Positions 47,502-56,211 of a DNA stretch of 64,000 bases are shown here, in pieces. The position numbers and the translations under genes are program-made. This DNA comes from an uncultured Flavobacteriales bacterium. GTDB lineage: Bacteria; Bacteroidota; Bacteroidia; Flavobacteriales; BACL11. The stretch is from the NCBI GenBank assembly GCA_949372805.1, contig CASIBH010000007.1, forward strand, positions 1-64,000, given 5' to 3'. Below the pieces are notes generated by a model. That model did not search any database. It saw only the letters and a program-made list of their open reading frames with translations, and was not told where the DNA came from. Numbering within the stretch: position 1 is the stretch's first letter; each line of letters starts with the position of its first letter.

Positions 47502-48911
47502 TTAAAATTCAGATGGACATATATAGTCCGTTATTTTAATACTTGAGTCTTTGATTGAAGAAAAACCACCAACAATATCTATAATATTGTGAAATCCTTT
47601 AGATTTTAGAATAGAATTTGCAATAATTGATCTGTATCCCCCAGCACAATGCATATAAATATTATCATCTTTCTGTATTTCATGTTTATTCTCAGGTATT
47701 TCAAGAAGAGGTATATTGATAGCATTTATAATATGCTCTGAAAAAAACTCACTAGGCTTACGAACATCATATATTTTAACTTCTTTCTTATCAACTATTT
47801 CACTAAAATCTTGAGCTGAAATTGTAGAGATTTTTGCAATTTTTAAATTGGCTTCTATCCAAGAATCAAATCCTTCATCTAAATAACCAATTACATTATC
47901 AAAACCAACTCGAGCTAATCTAGTTATTGCCTCTTCAATTCGTTCTGGCTCAACTATTAATAAAATAGGTTTTGCAACATTCTTTAATAAACCTCCAACC
48001 CATGGAGCAAAACCTCCGTCAATTCCTATAAATATTGAATTTGGAATATGAGCTTTAGCAAAATCAATTTGACTCCTTAAATCAAGCATTACAGCATTTT
48101 CCGCAGTTGCTTTAGAGATGAAATCATTACAAGAAATAGCTTGTTTACCATTTTCTATAACAACACTTAAGTCTTGATAACCTTGTTGATTTAATTTAAC
48201 ATTAGATGGGAAATATGTCGGAGGCTCTGGAAGGTTATTAGTTAATTGCTTAATAAAATTATCTTTTGATAAGCTTCCGTTAAGAGCATAATTCATCTTT
48301 TTTTGATTACCAAGAGTATCAACAGTTTCTTTCATCATATTCTTGCCACATGCAGATCCTGCACCATGACCAGGGTAAACTAAAATATTGTCAGGCAATG
48401 GTTTAATTTTTAAATTCACAGAATCATATAAAATTCCTGCTAGTTCTTCTTTTGAAACACCCATATATCTTTGAGCTACATCAGGAATGCCAACATCACC
48501 CAAGAATAAGGTATCGCCTGTAAAAATACAATGCTCTTTTCCATTTTTGTCCTTTAAAAGAAATGATGTACTCTCCAGTGTATGACCAGGAGTATGTAAA
48601 ACTGTAAGTGTTATTTCTCCTAAATTAAAAACTTGTTTATCCTTTGCAATTAAAGCCTCATAATCAGGGTCAGCTTTTGGACCATATACTATTTGAGCCT
48701 CTGTTAAATTAGCTAAACTTAAATGGCCACTAATAAAATCGGCATGAAAATGTGTCTCAAAGACATATTTTATCTTTGAATTAGATTCTTTTGCTAAGTC
48801 AATATATTGCTTAACATCTCTTAAAGGATCAATAACTGCAGCTTCACCGTTACTTTCTATATAGTAAGCTCCCTGAGCTAAACATTTAGTATATAATTGT
48901 TCTATTTTCAC
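47502..48911 (-). CDS. Persulfide dioxygenase-rhodanese fusion (CstB/BLH-like)
   Basis: Metallo-beta-lactamase-fold enzyme with two C-terminal rhodanese domains, 469 residues. The N-terminal domain (1-240) has the ETHE1-type iron site: H54-x-H56-x-D58 in THFHADFISGH, HTPGHT, and FTGDTLFLGDVG, with YPGHGAGSACG. ETHE1-type enzymes oxidise persulfides to sulfite. The first rhodanese domain (about 265-355) lacks a Cys at its loop (LLIVEPER). The second (about 370-460) has active Cys422 in MHCAGGYRS. This arrangement matches CstB, which converts persulfide to thiosulfate. It follows tauE by 30 bases. Confidence 0.93.
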   Translation of the reverse strand: MKIEQLYTKCLAQGAYYIESNGEAAVIDPLRDVKQYIDLAKESNSKIKYVFETHFHADFISGHLSLANLTEAQIVYGPKADPDYEALIAKDKQVFNLGEITLTVLHTPGHTLESTSFLLKDKNGKEHCIFTGDTLFLGDVGIPDVAQRYMGVSKEELAGILYDSVNLKIKPLPDNILVYPGHGAGSACGKNMMKETVDTLGNQKKMNYALNGSLSKDNFIKQLTNNLPEPPTYFPSNVKLNQQGYQDLSVVIENGKQAISCNDFISKATAENAVMLDLRSQIDFAKAHIPNSIFIGIDGGFAPWVGGLLKNVAKPILLIVEPERIEEAITRLARVGFDNVIGYLDEGFDSWIEANLKIAKISTISAQDFSEIVDKKEVKIYDVRKPSEFFSEHIINAINIPLLEIPENKHEIQKDDNIYMHCAGGYRSIIANSILKSKGFHNIIDIVGGFSSIKDSSIKITDYICPSEF

Positions 48912-48941
48912 TTTTTAAAAATTTAAGTTCAAAAATAATAT

Positions 48942-49727
48942 TTAAATTAATTCTTTTATAATTATAAAGACAGACATTGTAATTACAAAAACACCAAAGC
49001 CTCTCTTTAATTTTTTCTCGTTGATAAATTGATTTAAATATATGCCAATAAAAATCCCTATTACCGAAATAGCAGTAAAAGAAGTTAGTAGTAGCCAATC
49101 AATTTGTAATTGCCATAGATCTCCTGTAAATCCAATTAGAGATTTAATAGCAATGATCATTAAAGAAGTTGCAACTGCTTTTTTCATTGGTAATTTAGCA
49201 AAAAGGACTAAAGCAGGAATTATCAAGAAACCTCCACCTGCACCAACTAATCCTGTTAATATTCCAATAATTAATCCATCAATAGTTAAAAGTGGAATAT
49301 TATATTTAATTTGTTGATTAGTATTTGTGTCTGTTCGCTCCTTTATCATAAAAAAGGCAGCTATAAACATTATAAAAGCAAAAAACAACATTATTGCTAT
49401 ATCCTTAGTTAATAGAAAGCTATTAATAGATATGATTTCCTCTGGAATTACAGGCAAAATAAACCTTCTTGATAAGAAAACACCAATGAATGCAGGAATT
49501 GCAAAAATCAAACCTGTTTTTACATCAACCATATTTTTCTGGAAATTTCTAATTGCTCCAACCATAGCGGTTAAACCTACAACAAAGAGCGAATAAGAAG
49601 TGGCAAGAACAGGAGAAACCCCTAAAATATACACAAATATTGGCACTGTTAAAATAGATCCTCCCCCGCCAATTAACCCAAGAACAAGACCAATTAAAAG
49701 AGCTCCAAAAAAACCAAATATTTCCAT
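48942..49727 (-). CDS. TauE/SafE family sulfite/organosulfur exporter
   Basis: Inner-membrane protein of 261 residues with about eight hydrophobic segments in two repeats. The repeats share the glycine-rich family motif: GLIGGGGSILTVPIFVYILG near the N-terminus and GLVGAGGGFLIIPALVLF in the middle. It would export sulfite or another sulfur anion made by the dioxygenase fusion downstream. It is the first gene of the six-gene sulfur operon. Confidence 0.92.
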   Translation of the reverse strand: MEIFGFFGALLIGLVLGLIGGGGSILTVPIFVYILGVSPVLATSYSLFVVGLTAMVGAIRNFQKNMVDVKTGLIFAIPAFIGVFLSRRFILPVIPEEIISINSFLLTKDIAIMLFFAFIMFIAAFFMIKERTDTNTNQQIKYNIPLLTIDGLIIGILTGLVGAGGGFLIIPALVLFAKLPMKKAVATSLMIIAIKSLIGFTGDLWQLQIDWLLLTSFTAISVIGIFIGIYLNQFINEKKLKRGFGVFVITMSVFIIIKELI

Positions 49728-49744
49728 GATAGATTAATGAAAAA

Positions 49745-49752
49745 CAAACTTA
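49745..49752 (-). promoter_or_regulatory. Candidate -7 element of the sulfur operon
   Basis: Minus-strand TAAGTTTG fits TAnnTTTG and ends 17 bases before the tauE ATG. No repressor gene of the CstR type is adjacent. Confidence 0.45.
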
Positions 49753-49768
49753 ATAAAATAAGAAGTAA

Positions 49769-50275
49769 TTAGCTGATTTCTAGACCTAAACTAAGCAACC
49801 ATTTGTCAATCCTTTCAGGAGAAAGATCATATTGATTACCTTCATCTAGAGCTAAACCATAAAAAGTATTTTCATTCATTAATGCTTTTGATTTAACAAA
49901 TTCATAAGATTCAGTAGACCAATGACCAATAACCTCTCCGCCATTTTTAAGAATTTCTTTAGCTAGAATACCAACACCATCAATAAAATATTCATCATAA
50001 CCATATTGATCACCAAGACCAAAAATAGCTACTGTTTTATTAGTAAAATCAATCTTTTCAAATGTTGGAAAAAAATCTTCCCAATCACTTTGCAAATCAC
50101 CATCATACCAAGTAGATATTCCTAAAATTAGTAAATCAAACTTCCTAAAATCTTCTACACTAGCTTCTGCAACATTTATTACTTCTAAATCGTAAGAAGT
50201 TAATTTACCCTCCATTGTCATTGTTGTATCTTCAGTATCACCTGAATCAGACCCCCAAATAATTCCAATTTTCAT
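49769..50275 (-). CDS. Flavodoxin
   Basis: Small FMN electron carrier, about 168 residues. The ATG at 50275 (MKIGIIWGSDSGDTEDT) is chosen over 50311 because the candidate promoter element lies at 50309-50316 and family homology starts here. The phosphate-binding loop is WGSDSGDTEDTT. Later stretches are LILGISTWYDGDLQSDWEDF and VAIFGLGDQYGYDEYFIDG, as in long-chain flavodoxins. It can replace ferredoxin when iron is short. Confidence 0.93.
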   Translation of the reverse strand: MKIGIIWGSDSGDTEDTTMTMEGKLTSYDLEVINVAEASVEDFRKFDLLILGISTWYDGDLQSDWEDFFPTFEKIDFTNKTVAIFGLGDQYGYDEYFIDGVGILAKEILKNGGEVIGHWSTESYEFVKSKALMNENTFYGLALDEGNQYDLSPERIDKWLLSLGLEIS

Positions 50276-50308
50276 TTTTATTAAATTCTTTATTTTAAAA
50301 ATTTCATG

Positions 50309-50316
50309 CAAAATTA
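50309..50316 (-). promoter_or_regulatory. Candidate -7 element of the flavodoxin gene
   Basis: Minus-strand TAATTTTG fits TAnnTTTG. It would place the transcription start downstream of the upstream Met codon at 50311, supporting translation from 50275. Confidence 0.42.
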
Positions 50317-50381
50317 CATCTAATTTAGATTCAATCTATGATAGAGAGAGTTTTTTTTTAATTTTATCGAAAATTTTAAAT

Positions 50382-50780
50382 ATGAATTTAATTTTAAACT
50401 TTCAAATACTAATATCAGGCATAATTATTGGAATAATATTCTTTCAAACTGCTCTTGCCGCACCTATTGTTTTTAATAATTTGAATAAAAGCCAATCTAG
50501 AATTTATATTCGAAATATCTTTCCTAAAATATTCAAAACTAATATGTGTTTATCGTTAACACTGTTGATGGTGAACGTTATTTTTCTCACTAATGAAATC
50601 AGTATACTAATAGGCCTAATATCATTTGCTCTATCATTAATATGTTTGTTAATAATCCCTGCAACAAATAATGCAACTGATAATGGTAATACAAAAAAAT
50701 TCAAATTACTACATTTAGCAAGTGTACTTATGACGATTATAGTATTAATAATAAATATAATTTGGATATTATTTTTATAA
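50382..50780 (+). CDS. Small four-helix membrane protein, DUF4149-like
   Basis: Hydrophobic protein of 132 residues with four membrane segments (about 5-27, 52-70, 72-92, 110-131). The first helix is followed by ALAAPIVFNNLNKSQSRIYIRNIFPKIF, resembling the A-P-x-x-F pattern of DUF4149/TMEM205 proteins. The function is unknown. It is divergent from flavodoxin. I am fairly sure it is a gene and less sure of the family. Confidence 0.6.
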   Translation: MNLILNFQILISGIIIGIIFFQTALAAPIVFNNLNKSQSRIYIRNIFPKIFKTNMCLSLTLLMVNVIFLTNEISILIGLISFALSLICLLIIPATNNATDNGNTKKFKLLHLASVLMTIIVLIINIIWILFL

Positions 50781-50826
50781 TTTCAAATAATTTCTTTTTT
50801 TTGAATTCAAATCAATAAATAAAATT

Positions 50827-51264
50827 ATGAAAACTATTAATATATTACCTATAGCATTTCTTCTCTGGGTTTCATGCTCCAGTCCTCAAAAAAATAATTT
50901 TGAAAGTAAAGTTTTATTAAATGCATCAACAGAAAATATACTTGGAGAACAAATTAATTTTCCAGACTCTAATGAAACAATTACTTCTGCTATTAGAGTA
51001 CTTGCTCCTGGAGAATCAACTGGAATTCACATGCATGAATCCATTCCAGTAGTTTTTGTAATTGAAGGGGAATTAACAATTACTCATCAAACTGATTCTG
51101 GAATTGAAGAAAAAGTAATTAAGCAAGGAGAATCATTTATTGGCGCTAACAATAATTGGCATGAAACTATAAATACTTCTACAAATGATGCAGTAGCTCA
51201 TGTTGTATTTATCGGAGCCAACAACCTAAAGAACACCGTAACACCGCCGCCGCCAATTGACTAA
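50827..51264 (+). CDS. Cupin-domain lipoprotein
   Basis: Exported small protein of 145 residues. The lipoprotein signal has lipobox WVSC with Cys17. A single cupin domain follows: GESTGIHMHESIPVVFVIEGELTI has the metal-binding-type His pair and Glu pattern in two parts, then GESFIGANNNWHETINTS. It may bind a metal or small ligand at the membrane. The tail is proline-rich (TPPPPID). It follows the small membrane protein gene by 46 bases; a functional link is not evident. Confidence 0.85.
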   Translation: MKTINILPIAFLLWVSCSSPQKNNFESKVLLNASTENILGEQINFPDSNETITSAIRVLAPGESTGIHMHESIPVVFVIEGELTITHQTDSGIEEKVIKQGESFIGANNNWHETINTSTNDAVAHVVFIGANNLKNTVTPPPPID

Positions 51265-51318
51265 ATTGCAAGTAAATTGATATAAGTTTAGCTTAATACA
51301 GGCTTTAGGATAATTTAA

Positions 51319-51627
51319 GTGTTTATACTTAGTAGTGACACAACTTATTTAGTTTTTATTTACATTGTGAATTTGATAATATCTATAGCTGTCTTCTACA
51401 TAATAGTTCTTATAACTATTAAACAATTCAAATTATTAACTCTAAAAAGTGAAAAAGGAAAGTATATCTGCCCAAAATGTAATAAAACTCTTGAACGTAT
51501 TGAAAGAGAAAGTATGGATAAAGCCCTAAATTATTTAACATTATTCTTATTCGAATGGAAGAGATATAGTTGTTTTTATTGCGGCTGGCAAGGTTCATCA
51601 TCGTGGATGTATCGCTTTAAGAAATAA
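51319..51627 (+). CDS. Small membrane protein with a zinc-ribbon-like domain
   Basis: Unrecognised protein of 102 residues starting at a GTG. One membrane segment (about 10-32) is followed by a soluble part with two Cys pairs, YICPKCNKT and CFYCGWQGSS, that look like a zinc ribbon. Its 3' end overlaps the 3' end of the convergent photolyase gene by 11 bases. The paired Cys spacing argues that it is real. Confidence 0.6.
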   Translation: MFILSSDTTYLVFIYIVNLIISIAVFYIIVLITIKQFKLLTLKSEKGKYICPKCNKTLERIERESMDKALNYLTLFLFEWKRYSCFYCGWQGSSSWMYRFKK

Positions 51628-52912
51628 ACGAAGCTTCTATTCCTTTTTTATAGCCTGACAATGCTCTTTCTCTAGCTAATTTATGATCTACTATATATGG
51701 CAAATAGTTCTCTTGATCAAAATTTGCGATCCATTTTTTTACATATTTAAAATCACTATCAAATTTCTTCTGTTGTGTAAAGGGGTTGAAAATTCTAAAA
51801 TATGGAGCGGAATCACAGCCTGTTCCCGCTGCCCATTGCCAATTACCATTATTAGAAGCTAATTCATAATCTAAAAGCTTTAATGCAAAATACTTCTCAC
51901 CCCATCTCCAATCTATTAAAAGATGTTTACACAAAAAACCAGCTGTAATCATTCTAACCCGATTATGCATGTAGCCTGTTTTATTTAGTTGCTGCATCCC
52001 AGCATCCACAATGGGGTAACCAGTCTCTCCATTACACCATTTTAAAAATTCATCTTTATTATTTCGCCATTTAATTCCATCATATTTGGATTTAAAATTG
52101 TTGTTAACTACTTTGGGGAAGTGAAATAATATCTGTGTAAAAAACTCCCTCCAGACAAGTTCAGATAAGAAAATACTATCATCTATGGAAAGATCTTTAA
52201 TAATATCTCTAACGCTTACACTTCCAAAACGAAGATGTATACCCAAATAACTTGTTCCATCAGTTGATGGAAAATCTCTAGAATCCGCATACTTATTTAA
52301 GTTATTTAAATCATAATCTTTAATATTTATTTTAGATTGAATAAATCCAAAATTTTCTATTGGCAGAAAATTATTATGATATTTTAAAAGATTGTTAAAA
52401 GATATTTTAGAAGAAGAAATCGGTTTTATTGAATTAAATTTCTGAAGCCATTTATTTTTAAAAGGAGTATATACAGTATATGGATCACCGTTATCCTTTA
52501 ATACTTCATGAGGTTCAAAAATCACGCTATCTTTAGATTGATTAAATTCTATAGAATTATTTTTAAGTAAATCAGAAATATAATTATCTCTTTTCTTAGC
52601 ATAAGGCTCATAATCTCTATTACAGCAAACAGAATTAACATTATAATCAAGAATTAATTTTTCAAAAATATTTTTTGGATCTCCTTTAAGAATTAGTAAA
52701 GAAGAACTATTTTTTTTCAAAAAAAGATCAATTTTTTTTAGCTGAGAATAAATAAAGCTTATTCGAGCATCATTTTTCGGAAGTAAGTCAGTAATATTAT
52801 TATCAAAAATAAATATTGGCAAAACATTTAGCTCTTTTGATAATACTAGATTTAATGCTGTATTATCTTCAACTCTTAAATCTCTTCTAAACCAAAATAT
52901 ATTTACTATCAT
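51617..52912 (-). CDS. phr: Deoxyribodipyrimidine photolyase / cryptochrome family protein
   Basis: FAD enzyme that repairs UV-induced pyrimidine dimers using light, 431 residues. The N-terminal antenna domain starts IFWFRRDLRVEDN. The FAD-binding domain has TSYLGIHLRFGSVSVR, ELVWREFF, WCNGETGYPIVDAGMQQL, MHNRVRMI, and the late signature NWQWAAGTGCDSAPYFRIFNP. This is the class I CPD photolyase pattern, so repair is more likely than a purely sensory cryptochrome. The ATG overlaps the stop of the MMPL exporter gene by one base, so it is the last gene of an SDR-exporter-photolyase operon. Confidence 0.94.
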   Translation of the reverse strand: MIVNIFWFRRDLRVEDNTALNLVLSKELNVLPIFIFDNNITDLLPKNDARISFIYSQLKKIDLFLKKNSSSLLILKGDPKNIFEKLILDYNVNSVCCNRDYEPYAKKRDNYISDLLKNNSIEFNQSKDSVIFEPHEVLKDNGDPYTVYTPFKNKWLQKFNSIKPISSSKISFNNLLKYHNNFLPIENFGFIQSKINIKDYDLNNLNKYADSRDFPSTDGTSYLGIHLRFGSVSVRDIIKDLSIDDSIFLSELVWREFFTQILFHFPKVVNNNFKSKYDGIKWRNNKDEFLKWCNGETGYPIVDAGMQQLNKTGYMHNRVRMITAGFLCKHLLIDWRWGEKYFALKLLDYELASNNGNWQWAAGTGCDSAPYFRIFNPFTQQKKFDSDFKYVKKWIANFDQENYLPYIVDHKLARERALSGYKKGIEASFIS

Positions 52913-54990
52913 TATAAGTACTTTTTCATTAGCTTAGGTAAATATACTAAATCGAATATGATAGCAATCACCGCCGAAATGATAGTAATAACACTAAGTT
53001 GACTAACAGATTTAAATTCTGAAAAAATTAATGGAATAAGACTAAATATAACTATGATAGTTGTCTTAATTACTGCCCGAGCTGTAATAGTAAGTGATTT
53101 ATCTAATGCCTCATCTTTAGTCATCCCTCTTTTAACGTTAAATCTATATGAGCTTAGGATATGAATTGAGTCATCAACAATCAAACCAAAAACAATTGCA
53201 AAAATAAATGCATTAGAAAGACTAAAATAAAAATTGTTTAAGCATAAAATACCTATACAAACTAAAATTGGAAAAACATTTGGAATGAGTGCAATAAAAA
53301 AATATCTAAAATTAAAATTATTTATGATTATAAAAAGTAAACCTATTGTAAGAATAGCAATTATAAGGCCATAAAGTATTTCTTTAGTTAGTTTATTACT
53401 GACTTGATCAAATAAATATCCTGCTCCACCAACACTTAAAGGAACACCCAATGATATCGCCTTCTCTTTAATCATTGTAATTTTTTCAAAACTAACTTTT
53501 GAGCCAATATCTTTCATTCTAGCTCTAATTGTATAAACATCTTTAGTTAGACTTTTAAACGTTCTTTTATCAATCAATGAAGGGTTATCAACGAAACGAC
53601 TAATAGAAAAATCTAAAACAAAACCATTAGAATCTAAGAAGTTTTCAAATTTTATAATCTTACTTATATCAACTTGCTCATCCATATTAATCTTAAATGT
53701 TAAGGGCTTAATACCTCCAAAATTTTCATTAAAGAAGTTCATTTCTTCAAATAATCTAGATTTTTTATTTACTTCATCTGTAATGTAATTGTCAACACTA
53801 ATTTTATGCACACCATATCCAGCAAAGAGAATCATTACTATAAGAATTAATCTGAAATAAAATTTATTGCTAAAGTTTACTATTGAAAATATTAAGCCGT
53901 CTAGCTTCTTGTTTAATTTAGGATTACCTTTTAGAAGATGAAAATTTAAATCTACACTTATCGCATAACTTATTAAAATAATAAATAATGAGATCAAAAT
54001 CCCAACAGTTGTAATTAGGCCAAACCTAGTAATAGGTAATACATCAGAAAAACAAAAGCTTAAAAAACCAATTGCAGTTGTAAAGGAAGTAAGAGCAACA
54101 GGAATCCCAACAATTTTAACTTTTTTTATAAAATAATCTTTTTTATTTTCAGTACTAATATTGTCCTCATTTAAAAGATGCATTAAATCAGAGACACAAA
54201 CGATAAAAATTATTGCAGGCATTATAATCATCACCAGCTCAATACCTCCATAAATAAATTGAGACATAGAAATACTAATGACAACACTAAATATTACACT
54301 TATAAGAGTGAGCAGAACAAATTTTATATTTAGAGTGAAAAACCAAAGAATTAAACAACAAAATAGTGCACTAAAAATTGTTATAAATATTAGCTCAGAA
54401 ATAACTTTTTCTTGCATATATATTTCTGAAGAAATTTGACCAGAAACAAATACATCATCTACTCCATCTAAAGCAAATGAATTTCTTATATTAGAAATAA
54501 AATATTTCCAATCCTTATCATTAAAACCATTTTTTATTTCTATTAAAAAAAATAATTTCTTAAAATCTTTAGATAGAAATTGGCTTGATTTATTTTTTAT
54601 TTTTTTGACAGACTTTTCAAAAGTTAACTGACTCTCAAGATTAAGTAAATTAATGGTATGAAAGAAAAGTCCAGTAAAAAGCAATCTAGATTCATTAAAA
54701 ACACTTTTTTCATTTTTGATTATTGAATCTTTTTTAATGATATTATAGACTGAGTCTATATCTACAAATTGATTAAAATTAATCTCATCATTGAATTCTA
54801 CGCCAATTAAAAAAAGATTTTTATCATCGAAAGATTGAGATAATTCTATTTCAATATCATCAGCATATTTTAAAATCCTTTCGGTTTCAAAAAAGATTAC
54901 AGGATTTGATATCAGGTATAATGAATAAGAGAATATTACTAATACAACAGCAAAAATGAAGTATTTAAATTTCCAAATGTAAGCTAACAA
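52912..54990 (-). CDS. MMPL/RND-superfamily exporter
   Basis: Inner-membrane protein of 692 residues with the RND plan. One helix lies near the N-terminus (about 7-28), a periplasmic domain follows (30-190), then five helices (195-350). A further helix near 380 is followed by a second periplasmic domain (400-535), and a last five helices lie at 535-690. Conserved polar motifs lie in the helices: CVSDLMHLLNE in the first bundle and IVFGLIVDDSIHILSSYRF in the second. Family members move lipids, hopanoids or other hydrophobic molecules. It sits between the SDR gene (5 bases) and photolyase (1-base overlap), an unexpected place for an exporter. Its substrate may be a membrane lipid or pigment-related compound, by inference only. 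Confidence 0.88.
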   Translation of the reverse strand: MLAYIWKFKYFIFAVVLVIFSYSLYLISNPVIFFETERILKYADDIEIELSQSFDDKNLFLIGVEFNDEINFNQFVDIDSVYNIIKKDSIIKNEKSVFNESRLLFTGLFFHTINLLNLESQLTFEKSVKKIKNKSSQFLSKDFKKLFFLIEIKNGFNDKDWKYFISNIRNSFALDGVDDVFVSGQISSEIYMQEKVISELIFITIFSALFCCLILWFFTLNIKFVLLTLISVIFSVVISISMSQFIYGGIELVMIIMPAIIFIVCVSDLMHLLNEDNISTENKKDYFIKKVKIVGIPVALTSFTTAIGFLSFCFSDVLPITRFGLITTVGILISLFIILISYAISVDLNFHLLKGNPKLNKKLDGLIFSIVNFSNKFYFRLILIVMILFAGYGVHKISVDNYITDEVNKKSRLFEEMNFFNENFGGIKPLTFKINMDEQVDISKIIKFENFLDSNGFVLDFSISRFVDNPSLIDKRTFKSLTKDVYTIRARMKDIGSKVSFEKITMIKEKAISLGVPLSVGGAGYLFDQVSNKLTKEILYGLIIAILTIGLLFIIINNFNFRYFFIALIPNVFPILVCIGILCLNNFYFSLSNAFIFAIVFGLIVDDSIHILSSYRFNVKRGMTKDEALDKSLTITARAVIKTTIIVIFSLIPLIFSEFKSVSQLSVITIISAVIAIIFDLVYLPKLMKKYL

Positions 54991-54995
54991 TTTTG

Positions 54996-55658
54996 TTAAA
55001 TCTTAAGAGTTGACATACCGCCATCAACATTCAATATTTGACCTGAAATCCAAGATGACTTATTAGAAATCAGAAAGTCAAGTGCATTTACAATATCCTC
55101 AGGAAGCCCAGTTCTTTTTAAAGGGTGTTTTTGATTCATCATCTCTTTTTGATCTTCTGTTCTAAAAAAACGTTTAGCTAATTTAGTCTCTACAAGAGAT
55201 GGTGCAATACAATTGACCCTAACTTTAGGAGCCCATTCAGCTGCTAAACTTTTTGTAAGTCCCTCAATAGCAGATTTACTAACTGAAACTGAAGAATGAA
55301 AAGGCATTCCTAAGTTTGCAGCAACAGTACTAATAAAAACTAAAGATGATTTTTCTGACAACCTAGATTCATAAAATTTTAGAATTTTCAACAAACCAAC
55401 AACATTTATCTCAAAATCTTCACGAAAGTTTTCAATTTTTAACCTCTTAAAAGGTTTTAAATTAATACTTCCGGGAAAGTATATTATTCCGTCAATATTA
55501 TCTTCGTCAATGAATGAATTTTCGTCCTGAACATTAAAATCTTGAATATCACTAAAGTCTGGATTAGAACTTAATCTAATAATATTGTAATTAACATTGT
55601 GAGTATTATAAAACTCAATTGCTATGTCGCTGCTTGCCCCTACTAAAAGTATTTTCAT
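54996..55658 (-). CDS. SDR-family protein lacking the catalytic tyrosine
   Basis: Short-chain dehydrogenase fold of 220 residues. The N-terminal nucleotide loop is VGASSDIA, which departs from TGxxxGIG. Ser110 in FISTVAA is in place of the catalytic Ser and Lys128 in VSVSKSAIEGLTKSLAAEW, but the position four before the Lys is Val124 instead of Tyr. The late part APSLVETKLAKRFF and GQILNVDGGMS is SDR-like. A subfamily of this kind occurs in photolyase clusters. Classical dehydrogenase catalysis is doubtful. It is the first gene of the operon with the exporter and photolyase. Confidence 0.86.
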   Translation of the reverse strand: MKILLVGASSDIAIEFYNTHNVNYNIIRLSSNPDFSDIQDFNVQDENSFIDEDNIDGIIYFPGSINLKPFKRLKIENFREDFEINVVGLLKILKFYESRLSEKSSLVFISTVAANLGMPFHSSVSVSKSAIEGLTKSLAAEWAPKVRVNCIAPSLVETKLAKRFFRTEDQKEMMNQKHPLKRTGLPEDIVNALDFLISNKSSWISGQILNVDGGMSTLKI

Positions 55659-55731
55659 TATAAATTTTTAAGTTACAAATAAAATGATTGTTTCAAGTTA
55701 AATTATTTGATAAAATTATTAATTTTCTCGA

Positions 55732-55739
55732 CAAATATA
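55732..55739 (-). promoter_or_regulatory. Candidate -7 element of the SDR-exporter-photolyase operon
   Basis: Minus-strand TATATTTG lies 73 bases before the SDR ATG, in the 166-base region divergent from the DUF2452-like gene. The rest of that region shows nothing else recognisable. Confidence 0.42.
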
Positions 55740-55801
55740 TAACTATATTGAATAATTACTATATAATAATGAGTAAAATTAGCTTAACAAAAAAAATATC
55801 A

Positions 55802-55809
55802 TAAATTTG
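55802..55809 (+). promoter_or_regulatory. Candidate -7 element of the DUF2452-like gene
   Basis: TAAATTTG fits TAnnTTTG and ends 15 bases before the ATG at 55825. Confidence 0.42.
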
Positions 55810-55824
55810 TAAAAATTTATAGAT

Positions 55825-56211
55825 ATGAAAAAATATCCTGATAATGTAGTTTTTAATTACGAAGAAGATTCCTTTGATGCATTTAAAAAAGACTACCCCA
55901 CAACATCATCAGCACCAAACTTTGGGGCTAGCGTAATTGACAAAAATTTGCCTTATGAGTGCAAAAATTACTTTAAGAGTCAGATTGAAGAATTAAAGGA
56001 TCAGTACAAGAAAATTCAAGAAGAATATAATTGGACAGAACTTATCTATAAATCAAAGTATAGTTTTAATCCAATAACAGGCGCTATTTATTTTCTATAT
56101 GAAACAGCAGATGAAGAAAATTTTTTAAGTATAATTGAACCAGAAAATTGGAATCAAAAATATATTGGAAGCTTTATGTTAATGTCAAATGGAAGATGGA
56201 CTAAACAATAA
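55825..56211 (+). CDS. DUF2452-like protein
   Basis: Small soluble protein of 128 residues with no signal or membrane segment. A central predicted helix (CKNYFKSQIEELKDQYKKIQ) is followed by IYKSKYSFNPITGAIYFLY and LSIIEPENWNQKYIGSFML, then a final SNGRW. This order matches DUF2452 proteins of Bacteroidota as I remember them. The function is unknown. It is divergent from the SDR-photolyase operon and its stop is immediately followed by the end of the regulator gene, so it is inside the light island. Confidence 0.68.
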   Translation: MKKYPDNVVFNYEEDSFDAFKKDYPTTSSAPNFGASVIDKNLPYECKNYFKSQIEELKDQYKKIQEEYNWTELIYKSKYSFNPITGAIYFLYETADEENFLSIIEPENWNQKYIGSFMLMSNGRWTKQ

